Shown: positions 5,960 to 12,081 of the stretch, in pieces
Numbering within the stretch: position 1 is the stretch's first letter
Layout of the letters: every line of letters starts with the position of its first letter
Assembly: GCA_025997715.1 (NCBI GenBank)
Contig: BNUY01000096.1
Span: 1 to 12,081, forward strand
Reading direction: 5' to 3'
From: Spirochaetia bacterium
GTDB lineage: Bacteria; Spirochaetota; Spirochaetia; Treponematales; Breznakiellaceae
Length of the DNA stretch: 12,081 bases
Position numbers and translations under genes: made by a program
Notes under the pieces: model-generated
Database searches by the model: none
What the model saw: only the letters and a program-made list of their open reading frames with translations
What the model was told of the DNA's origin: nothing

Positions 5960-7264
5960 ACATATTGTTTCCGCTAAGTTAAGACCCCCTGCGCGTATTG
6001 CCACATTTTCCTGCCGCACAGCATTGATCACCCGGTTTCCGGAATAGTAGGTGATCGTATAAGAATAGGTCCCGGGATTAAGGGTGATGCCCCCCACATA
6101 GGCCTTGGCGGGGAAATACCGGGATATCCGGAGGTCCGCTTTTTCGCTGGCCTCCGCGAATACCTGGGCGCCGATGCTCAAGAGCCCCAGGATTAGTCCG
6201 GTATCCCCCCCCACTTCATCCCCAACCCCGCCCAGAACCGAGGAGGTGACCCCCTTGAGGGTCCCCCGGAGGACCGACTTAAGGTACGCCAGGTGGGCTT
6301 TTTCCTGAAAGGTTTCCCGGGCAATCGCTTCAATATCCTCCAGCAGTTCCAGGTCAAAGGATTCCCCGGAATCAAACCGCACCACAGCCCTGGTTACCAC
6401 CGAAGGGCGATACACCAGTACGGGCAGGGCGATCTTTATATACCGGGGGCCGGGAATAAGGACGCGGAGGGTCTCCTCTTCCTTAACCGGGGCGAACCCG
6501 GTGAACCCAATCACATTGAACCGCGCCTTGCCCGGGGGAATATCCAGTTCCCCATCCAGGGAGGCGGGCTCGGGATAAGTATAAACCCGGGGAGCATTGG
6601 CAAAGGCAATTTTTATATAGTCCTTTTCAATCCGGGCATCGTCGTAGTTTCCGTTGCCGCGGTAGAACAACATTCCCAGGTAACGGGCTAAGGCGGAATC
6701 GGTAAAGGTGTTTTTTCCCGCCGCCGGGTCCGGGGGTATTTCGCCGGACTCCTCCAGGGCTTTTTTCTGCATATTGTCAATGACCATGCCGTATTTTGTA
6801 GAAAGGAACCGTAACTTATCGTTCATCCGCCGGATTTCGACCATGGCGCCCTCAAGATCCTGCTGGTGATAATAGTTGAGGGCGTTAAAGGTATTGATAT
6901 AGATATCCTCGTAATCCTCCCCGGCATATTCCCGAGTGGTATCGTTGAGAATATAGGTCCCTATCTCCATGGTGATGCTTTTCGTATAGGCGGCTTCAAT
7001 GGCCCGTTCCCCTTCCTGGAGCAATGCCGTGGACCGGCGGTAGTCCTCTGCATAGTGGTTGAGCATCCCCGCATCGAGGTAATAGAGGACCGCGTCCTTG
7101 TTCCGGTATAATTTCTTTTTATTTTTTTCAATGGCGGCGATGCCCTCCCGGTATTCCCCCTTATTGGCATAGCCGTCAACCTTTACGTAGGGATTCCCCG
7201 AGGCGCAGGAAAAAAACAGGGGGCATAACAGGGTCAGGAAGAGAACATAGTGCAGTTTCCGCAT
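5951..7264 (-). CDS. COG3014-like lipoprotein with N-terminal helical repeats
   Basis: The 437-residue product has a signal sequence with an FFSC lipobox (Cys20). Residues about 27-160 are helical repeat-like (GEYREGIAAIEKNKKKLY, YYLDAGMLNHYAEDYRRSTA, INTFNALNYYHQQDLEGAMV) and include the YAGEDYEDI stretch typical of the uncharacterised family COG3014. A proline-rich central region with beta-strands follows, then a glycine-rich hydrophobic patch (SSVLGGVGDEVGGDTGLILG) near 340-360, and a beta-rich tail containing GTYSYTITYYSGNRVI. The patch is short and glycine-rich, more like a membrane-contact loop than a true spanning helix. The function is unknown. It is the promoter-proximal gene of the lipoprotein set. 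There is no Shine-Dalgarno before ATG 7264-7262, and the predicted transcription start is only about 6 nt upstream, so leaderless translation is likely. Confidence 0.85.
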   Translation of the reverse strand: MRKLHYVLFLTLLCPLFFSCASGNPYVKVDGYANKGEYREGIAAIEKNKKKLYRNKDAVLYYLDAGMLNHYAEDYRRSTALLQEGERAIEAAYTKSITMEIGTYILNDTTREYAGEDYEDIYINTFNALNYYHQQDLEGAMVEIRRMNDKLRFLSTKYGMVIDNMQKKALEESGEIPPDPAAGKNTFTDSALARYLGMLFYRGNGNYDDARIEKDYIKIAFANAPRVYTYPEPASLDGELDIPPGKARFNVIGFTGFAPVKEEETLRVLIPGPRYIKIALPVLVYRPSVVTRAVVRFDSGESFDLELLEDIEAIARETFQEKAHLAYLKSVLRGTLKGVTSSVLGGVGDEVGGDTGLILGLLSIGAQVFAEASEKADLRISRYFPAKAYVGGITLNPGTYSYTITYYSGNRVINAVRQENVAIRAGGLNLAETICLK

Positions 7265-7276
7265 GATTACCGGTTT

Positions 7277-7305
7277 ACTATACCCCGCGCTGTCCCCCTT
7301 GCCAA
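7277..7305 (-). promoter_or_regulatory. Promoter of the lipoprotein gene set
   Basis: On the minus strand TTGGCA (7305-7300, five of six consensus bases) and TATAGT (7282-7277, five of six) are separated by exactly 17 bp. The expected start of transcription is near 7270, six bases before the ATG. The spacer is GC-rich with a run of G on the transcribed-sense strand. A 17-bp perfect dyad overlaps the last two bases of the -35 box and extends upstream. Confidence 0.65.
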
Positions 7306-7320
7306 TACCTCAGAGGTATT
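7304..7320. promoter_or_regulatory. 17-bp perfect dyad overlapping the -35 box, candidate operator
   Basis: AATACCTC (7304-7311), a single central base (7312) and GAGGTATT (7313-7320) form a perfect 8-bp inverted repeat. It shares bases 7304-7305 with the -35 hexamer TTGGCA of the lipoprotein promoter and ends one base before the neighbouring palindromic element. Size and position suit a dimeric regulator, but no regulator gene is in the window. It could instead be a marginal part of the adjacent repeat. Confidence 0.45.
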
Positions 7321-7321
7321 T

Positions 7322-7447
7322 CTGAAGAAAAAGAATAACTGCAAAGGCGAATCGAACCATAGGTTCGCAGGCGCAGAAGGAAGGAAAAGATACGAAACGG
7401 GGTATTCCCTTCGTCGCCTTTGTCGCCTTCGCGGTTAAAATTCTTCA
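7322..7447. repeat. Second imperfect palindromic element, about 126 bp, with nested hairpin
   Basis: Outer tips TGAAGAA (7322-7328) and TTCTTCA (7441-7447) are exact inverted copies. Inside, the left block AACTGCAAAGGCGA (7337-7350) pairs with the right block, whose reverse complement reads AACCGCGAAGGCGA. The right arm (7407-7436, read on the minus strand) iterates GAAGGCGAC/AAAGGCGAC with a 9-nt period. The left arm is interrupted by a separate perfect hairpin, CGAACC (7353-7358), ATA, GGTTCG (7362-7367). No gene is visible inside. The design parallels the element at 4104-4239: arms beginning AACC-purine-CGAA, followed by a short motif repeated every 9-10 nt. Confidence 0.7.
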
Positions 7448-7490
7448 AATTCCGGTGATTTCCCGCTAGTATATAACCGTTTTAATGGCC

Positions 7491-7496
7491 TATAAT
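7491..7496 (+). promoter_or_regulatory. Consensus -10 box directly before uvrB
   Basis: A perfect TATAAT ends 7 nt before the uvrB ATG at 7504, so transcription would start at about the first base of the coding sequence. No Shine-Dalgarno is found upstream of the ATG, which is consistent with a leaderless mRNA. No clear -35 is seen at 15-19 bp. A second weaker hexamer, TATAAC at 7472-7477, is an alternative. I do not see a LexA/SOS-box-like dyad here. Confidence 0.45.
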
Positions 7497-7503
7497 TTCC
7501 ATC

Positions 7504-9495
7504 ATGCGTTCATTTGAAGTAGTATCTCCCTTTCAGCCCGCGGGGGATCAGGGCGAGGCAATCGCGGTTTTGTCGGCGGGCATTCGAGCGGGGGACCAAT
7601 TCCAGACCCTGCAAGGGGTCACCGGTTCCGGCAAAACCTTTACCATGGCGAAGATCATTGAGGCGGTGCAGATGCCCACCCTGATCATCAGCCACAACAA
7701 AACCCTGGCGGCCCAGCTTTTCCGGGAGTTCAAGGGCTTCTTCCCCCACAATGCCGTGGAATACTTCGTTTCCTACTACGATTACTACCAGCCCGAAGCC
7801 TACGTTGCCAGCCGGGACCTCTATATCGAGAAAGACGCTTCTATTAACGATGAGATTGAGCGCCTCCGCCTCTCCGCCACCCGGAGCCTCATGGAGCGGG
7901 AGGACGTGATCATCGTGGCCACGGTGTCCTGCATCTACGGCCTGGCAACCCCGGAGGTCTACAAGAAGATGACCGCCACCTTTTCTGTGGGGGAGACGGT
8001 GGACGTGGACGCCCTGATGCGCCGCTTTATCGAACTGCAATACGAACGGAACGACGCGGTCCTTGAGCGGGGCCGTTTCCGCCGCCGGGGTGACACCCTG
8101 GACATCTACCCCGCCTACCTGGAGGACGCCTACCGGGTGGACCTTGATTGGGACACGGTCAAGCGAATCCGCCGCTTCAACCCCATTTCCGGGGAAATGT
8201 TTGAGGAACTGGACCGGGCGCTGATCTACCCCGCCAAACAGTTCGTTATGCCCGCCGACATGATTCACAACGCCCTGAGCAAGATCAAGGACGAACTGGC
8301 GGAGCGCTACGAGTTCTTCAAAAGCACCGGCAAGCTCATGGAGGCGGAGCGCCTGAAAACCCGGGTAGAGTATGATATTGAGATGCTCACCGAGATGGGC
8401 TACTGTCCGGGCATCGAAAACTACTCCGCCCCCATGGCGGGCCGCGCGACCGGTGAAGCGCCGGACACCCTGATTGATTACTTCCCCAAGAAGCACCTCA
8501 CTTTTATCGATGAAAGCCACGTCACCCTGCCGCAGATTGGCGCCATGTACGCCGGGGACCGCAGCCGTAAAACAAACCTGGTGGACTACGGCTTCCGCCT
8601 CCCCTGCGCCCTGGACAACCGCCCCCTGCGCTTTGACGAGTTTGCCGAACGGCTGGACAAAACGGTCTATGTATCCGCAACCCCCAGCAAGACCGAGATG
8701 GAACAATCCAAGCGGGTGGTCCAGCAGATGATCCGTCCCACGGGCCTCCTTGATCCAATTATCGAAGTGCGCCCCAGCGACGGCCAGATGGAGGACATCT
8801 ACGGCGAGGTCCGCGCCCGCATCGCCGCCGGGGAACGTTCCCTGATCCTCACCCTGACCAAGAAAATGGCCGAGGATCTGACGGACTACCTTACCGGCCT
8901 GGGCCTCAAGGTCCGGTACATCCACAGCGAGGTGGAAACCATCGAGCGGGTAGAGATACTAACCCAACTGCGCCAGGGAACCTTCGATGTGCTGGTGGGG
9001 ATCAACCTCCTCCGGGAAGGGATCGATCTGCCGGAAGTTTCCTTCATCGCAATCCTGGACGCCGACAAAATAGGTTTCCTGCGCTCCCTCACCAGCCTGG
9101 TGCAGATAATTGGCAGGGCGGCCCGGAATGCAGCGGGGAAGGTGATCATGTACGCCGACCGTATGAGCGACGCCATGACGGCGGCCATTGCGGAGACCGA
9201 ACGGCGGCGCACGGTACAGACCGAGTACAATAAAGCCAACGGCATCACTCCCACCACGGTAAAGAAGGCCATCGCGGACATCCTGACCCGCCATGCGGAG
9301 GAGCAGCAGGACGCCGCCGCCACCACGGTGGAGGTTCTCAAGCGGTCCTACAATGTGCTTATCCCCGCCCAGCGGAAACAGCTTATCCGCGCCCTGGAAG
9401 GGGAGATGCTGGAACACGCGAAGAATTTAGAATACGAGATGGCTGCGGCGATACGGGACGAGATAGCAAAGGTGCAGGAAGTGGGGAAGCGGTAA
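7504..9495 (+). CDS. uvrB: Excinuclease ABC subunit B (UvrB)
   Basis: UvrB is the damage-verification helicase-like subunit of nucleotide excision repair: it is loaded by UvrA, clamps the damaged strand with its beta-hairpin, then recruits UvrC. The 663-residue product has the normal length and all domains: Walker A GVTGSGKT (38-45), the aromatic beta-hairpin SYYDYYQPEAY (90-100) followed by YIEKDASINDEIE, DESH at 336-339, motif IV-like TVYVSATP, GINLLREGIDLP, GRAARN (537-542), and a C-terminal UVR domain (about 624-660, LEYEMAAAIRDEIAKVQEV) for contact with UvrC. One deviation: the usually charged stretch [24 protein letters not shown] reads with Ile523, Leu529-Thr530 and Ile535 in place of E, ER and T. 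The start is ATG 7504, as homology begins at once (MRSFEVVSPFQPAGDQ). It stands alone and converges with the PBP gene 3 nt away. Confidence 0.98.
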   Translation: MRSFEVVSPFQPAGDQGEAIAVLSAGIRAGDQFQTLQGVTGSGKTFTMAKIIEAVQMPTLIISHNKTLAAQLFREFKGFFPHNAVEYFVSYYDYYQPEAYVASRDLYIEKDASINDEIERLRLSATRSLMEREDVIIVATVSCIYGLATPEVYKKMTATFSVGETVDVDALMRRFIELQYERNDAVLERGRFRRRGDTLDIYPAYLEDAYRVDLDWDTVKRIRRFNPISGEMFEELDRALIYPAKQFVMPADMIHNALSKIKDELAERYEFFKSTGKLMEAERLKTRVEYDIEMLTEMGYCPGIENYSAPMAGRATGEAPDTLIDYFPKKHLTFIDESHVTLPQIGAMYAGDRSRKTNLVDYGFRLPCALDNRPLRFDEFAERLDKTVYVSATPSKTEMEQSKRVVQQMIRPTGLLDPIIEVRPSDGQMEDIYGEVRARIAAGERSLILTLTKKMAEDLTDYLTGLGLKVRYIHSEVETIERVEILTQLRQGTFDVLVGINLLREGIDLPEVSFIAILDADKIGFLRSLTSLVQIIGRAARNAAGKVIMYADRMSDAMTAAIAETERRRTVQTEYNKANGITPTTVKKAIADILTRHAEEQQDAAATTVEVLKRSYNVLIPAQRKQLIRALEGEMLEHAKNLEYEMAAAIRDEIAKVQEVGKR

Positions 9496-9500
9496 CCGCT
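9488..9500. other. Hairpin built from the two facing stop codons of uvrB and the PBP gene
   Basis: AGCGG (9488-9492), TAA (9493-9495) and CCGCT (9496-9500) form a perfect 5-bp stem whose 3-nt loop is exactly the uvrB stop codon. The right arm contains two of the three bases of the PBP stop (CTA 9499-9501 on the plus strand). No T-run follows on either strand, so it is not an intrinsic terminator by the usual rule. It may still help separate the convergent transcripts. Confidence 0.4.
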
Positions 9501-12081
9501 AATCAAGGAGCGGATTATAATCCGGCAGTTCCAAACCAAACTCCTCATCCTGAATGATGGGGCTCGGATCAGGAGTCTGCCTGGTTCGGGTATTCCGTGG
9601 GGGTGTTTGAGCCGGGGCGGGCCTGGTTGCGGGCTGCCGTCCGGGGGGAGGCAGGTCCAGCCGCAGTTCCGGCAGCTTGAGGGTGTCCAACAGGTTGTCG
9701 CTGTCCAGGAGCATAGTATCAAAGCGCATCCCCTGGATGTTTACCTCTCCGGTCTGGCTGCCGCCGGCGCCGTGGAGGTCGCAGTACCGGCTAGGCGGGG
9801 TGCCTTCCAGGAAGGGCATGGTTACCGTTCCGGGACATCCCGCCGTTCGGAGCAGCCCCGACTTGGTACAGACCGTCACGTCGATGATACCCGTGGAGGG
9901 TTTCGCAAAATCCTTGAAGGGCAGGCCCTGGTGAACCTCCCGCATAAAGTCCGCCCAGACCGGGCCGGCCAGGGTGGAGCCCGTGAGGTTTACCCCCAGG
10001 GAATTGCCGGGCTTGTCGAACCCGAACCAGATGGCGGTGGTGTAGTAGGGGGAGTAGCCCACGGCCCAGGCGTCGGACCAGTTTTGAGGGGTGCCGGTTT
10101 TCCCCGCCATGGGCATACGGAACCGTTTCCCTTCATCATCCCGAAAGGTGAATTTATAGCTCCAGTTATCCGCAGGGTTGAGGGAAGGGCCCTGGAGGGT
10201 ACCCTGTTCCACGGTTTTTTTCAGCATACTGGTCATCACATAGGCGTTTTGGGGGCTGATCACCTGAATCTCGCTGCCCATGCGCCGCTGACGGAGCCGT
10301 ACCTCCCGTTCCGTGTCCAGCACCACCCGGCCGTTCCGGTCCTCCACCGAGCGGATGGCGATAGGGCTCACATCCCGGCCCTGGTTGGCGAACACCGCAA
10401 AAGCCCGGGCCATTTGCAGGGGGTTCGCGGAGATGATGCCCAGCCCCAGGGGATAGACCCGGGGGAAGGTCCGCCGAATCACCGCCGGATCGGTGATGTT
10501 CAGCAGAGCCGCAGCGCGGTCAATGGCGGCGTCAAAGCCGATGGCGTCAAGCACCTTGAGGGAGGGGACATTCATGGAATTGGCCAGGGCATCGTAGAGC
10601 AGCACCGAACCCTTCCATTCGCCCTTGAAATTCAGGGGGATGTAGGGGGTGCCGTCCTCATTATGGAACACAATGGGGAGGTCGTAGATGAGGCTGGTGG
10701 GGGTAAAGGTCCGGGAGTCGATGGCGGCGGAGTAATAGAGCGGCTTAAAGGAGCTTCCCGGCTGGACGTTCCCCTGGGTTGCCCGGATAAGCTGGTTCGA
10801 CTCGTCATATTTAGAGCCGCCGATCAGGGCGGTGATATAGCCGGTCTCGTTTTCAATGGCGATCAGGGCGCCCTCAACCACGTTCTTTTCGGTATTGGTC
10901 TTGAGGTCCGCGAAGGCGCTGGCGGTCATCACCTTGAGGTCCGGGATGCCGAACATCAGGGCGGCCATGTCCACCACGGGGTTCAGCACCTTGGTATACC
11001 GGGAGAGGGCCTTCTGCTCAATCTGGGCTTCCGAAGATGCGTGGATATCCCCCAGGTCAAAGACCAGGGAAAGCAGATCGATCACCGGCACGTAGGTCCG
11101 TTCCGCCTGGGTCAGCCGATTAGAGCTGGACCGGGCGTATTCCTTGTTTGCATAGGCCAACCCCTGCTCCATGAACTTTGCCGCCGCCTGCTGGTGCCGC
11201 AGATCCAGGGTGGTAAGCACCGTGTAACCGTCCCGGTAGTAGTCCATGGTCCCGTACATCATGCCGTCCAGTTCCCGCCGGACATATTCGCTGAACCAGG
11301 GGGCGGCGTCTTCCCGGCTGTAGTAGGCCGAGGTTGAAGCCCGGGTATAGTCGTAACCATCCCAGTACTCGTTGAAGGAGGCCTCCGCCTCTTCCCTGGT
11401 GGTGTAGCCGAACTCGATCATCCGGTCCAGCACCGATCGTTGCCGGTCCCGGGCCACATTGGGGTTATCCAGGGGATTGTAGCGGGAGGGGCTGGAAAGC
11501 TGGATCACCAGGATCGCCGCCTCCGCCAGGGTGATATCCCGGGCGCTATGGCCGAAGAAGTACTTACTCGCCGCCTCTACCCCGTAGGTACCGGGGCCCA
11601 TGTACATGTAATTAAGGTAGATTTCAAGGATTTCATTTTTGGTGTACCGCCGCTCCATTTGCAGGGACCACCAGAGTTCCCGTATCTTCCGGGAATAGGA
11701 CTTCTCGGTCCGGTCGGTGTAGAGGGTCCCCGCCACCTGCTGGGTAATAGTGGAGCCCCCCCCCAGGGGTTTGCCGATGATTTGCCCCACCGCCGCCCGG
11801 GTGATACCCCGGACACTAAAGCCCTTGTGGATATAAAAGTCCGGGTCTTCCCGTGCCAGGACCGCATAGATCAGGTGGCGGGGCAATTCGCTGAGGGAAA
11901 CCATCTCCCGCTTCTCATCCGCGGAAAACTCGGTAATCAGGGTCCCATTGATATCCATGATCCTGGTAGGCAGCGCCGGGGCAAACTCGACAAAGTTCTC
12001 CTGATGCTTAATATTCGTGGTTCCCGCCAGGGCAAGCCCCAGCCCAACACCGATAAATACCGCCGCAAATATGGTTAGAGC
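9499..12081 (-). CDS. Class A penicillin-binding protein (1A family), 5' end outside the window
   Basis: Bifunctional peptidoglycan synthase: a GT51 glycosyltransferase polymerises lipid II and a transpeptidase cross-links the strands, acting outside the inner membrane. The frame stays open to the right edge and the 41 residues before Met 11958 are real: a membrane anchor (TIFAAVFIGVGLGLALA), then a linker reading FVEFAPALPTRI. The true start is therefore beyond 12081, and 860 residues are visible. Numbered from the Met at 11958, motifs are AREDPDFYIHKG with Glu37, GGGSTITQQ (66-74), RYTKNEILEIYLN, SSFK with catalytic Ser402, SMN at 461-463 and KTGT at 620-623. A Cys-containing module (VCTKSG, AGCPG, YCDLHG) typical of 1A-type proteins follows, then a proline-, threonine- and arginine-rich tail of about 50 residues. 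Between GT51 and the transpeptidase lies a spacer (about 10890-11150) with hydrophobic-rich segments such as IDLLSLVFDLGD. Expression signals lie outside the window. Confidence 0.95.
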   Translation of the reverse strand, partial: ALTIFAAVFIGVGLGLALAGTTNIKHQENFVEFAPALPTRIMDINGTLITEFSADEKREMVSLSELPRHLIYAVLAREDPDFYIHKGFSVRGITRAAVGQIIGKPLGGGSTITQQVAGTLYTDRTEKSYSRKIRELWWSLQMERRYTKNEILEIYLNYMYMGPGTYGVEAASKYFFGHSARDITLAEAAILVIQLSSPSRYNPLDNPNVARDRQRSVLDRMIEFGYTTREEAEASFNEYWDGYDYTRASTSAYYSREDAAPWFSEYVRRELDGMMYGTMDYYRDGYTVLTTLDLRHQQAAAKFMEQGLAYANKEYARSSSNRLTQAERTYVPVIDLLSLVFDLGDIHASSEAQIEQKALSRYTKVLNPVVDMAALMFGIPDLKVMTASAFADLKTNTEKNVVEGALIAIENETGYITALIGGSKYDESNQLIRATQGNVQPGSSFKPLYYSAAIDSRTFTPTSLIYDLPIVFHNEDGTPYIPLNFKGEWKGSVLLYDALANSMNVPSLKVLDAIGFDAAIDRAAALLNITDPAVIRRTFPRVYPLGLGIISANPLQMARAFAVFANQGRDVSPIAIRSVEDRNGRVVLDTEREVRLRQRRMGSEIQVISPQNAYVMTSMLKKTVEQGTLQGPSLNPADNWSYKFTFRDDEGKRFRMPMAGKTGTPQNWSDAWAVGYSPYYTTAIWFGFDKPGNSLGVNLTGSTLAGPVWADFMREVHQGLPFKDFAKPSTGIIDVTVCTKSGLLRTAGCPGTVTMPFLEGTPPSRYCDLHGAGGSQTGEVNIQGMRFDTMLLDSDNLLDTLKLPELRLDLPPPGRQPATRPAPAQTPPRNTRTRQTPDPSPIIQDEEFGLELPDYNPLLD

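Noticed and set aside
7353..7367. A tRNA T-arm, because GGTTCG pairs with CGAACC
   Set aside because: The rest of a cloverleaf (acceptor, anticodon and D arms) cannot be formed around it, and the order of strands is inverted.
7510..8925. A 471-codon open frame on the minus strand
   Set aside because: It lies wholly antisense to uvrB. Such long frames arise from GC-rich codon bias, and the peptide has no recognisable motif.
9607..11337. A 576-codon open frame on the plus strand
   Set aside because: It is antisense to the PBP gene, which has all its catalytic motifs. The translated sequence is Gly/His/Val-biased shadow protein.
11956..11958. ATG at 11958 as the PBP start codon
   Set aside because: The frame continues upstream to the edge and encodes the expected membrane anchor and linker, so this Met is internal.

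Overview
The window looks like chromosomal DNA of a spirochaete, most likely a Treponema relative. This is an inference from style, not from a marker gene. It rests on several secreted lipoproteins with relaxed lipoboxes (ending FFSC, TVSC and LSGC), an orphan beta-barrel-like exported protein, and the family resemblance of the UvrB and class A penicillin-binding protein. Coding DNA is GC-rich; the intergenic stretches and the first ~110 bases are visibly AT-rich.

Layout. At the left edge, an AT-rich C-terminal coding fragment (3-110, possibly a transposase) abuts the 5'-truncated remnant of an SLBB-type polysaccharide export gene (111-638), which ends at a clear rho-independent terminator. 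Next come aroC (chorismate synthase, minus strand) and, divergent from it across only 43 bp, a ycdX-type PHP-family phosphatase. The latter converges on, and overlaps by 6 bp, a minus-strand gene for a 487-residue exported beta-strand-rich protein. A minus-strand set of three lipoprotein genes follows: a COG3014-like protein first, then an LPP20-family protein, then a larger LPP20-like protein (7264 down to 4247). On each side this set is bordered by an imperfect palindromic repeat of about 130 bp (4104-4239 and 7322-7447). The two elements differ in sequence but share one architecture. The set has a good sigma70-like promoter overlapped by a perfect 17-bp dyad. uvrB (complete) then runs on the plus strand and converges with a class A PBP gene (GT51 plus transpeptidase) whose 5' end lies beyond the window.

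How the genes relate. aroC (aromatic amino acids), ycdX (phosphatase) and uvrB (excision repair) are housekeeping genes with no obvious joint role. The truncated exporter, the beta-barrel-like protein, the lipoprotein trio and the PBP all concern the envelope. The lipoprotein trio is the one unit whose job is unknown and whose organisation is striking.

The most rewarding items are the paired palindromic elements, the dyad over the lipoprotein promoter, and the recurring placement of a -10 box so close to a start codon that leaderless or near-leaderless mRNA is expected. There is no convincing CRISPR array, phage, toxin-antitoxin or defence system here. No gene-free stretch exceeds 300 bases; the longest is 7265-7503, which is filled by the lipoprotein promoter, the dyad, a palindromic element and the uvrB promoter.
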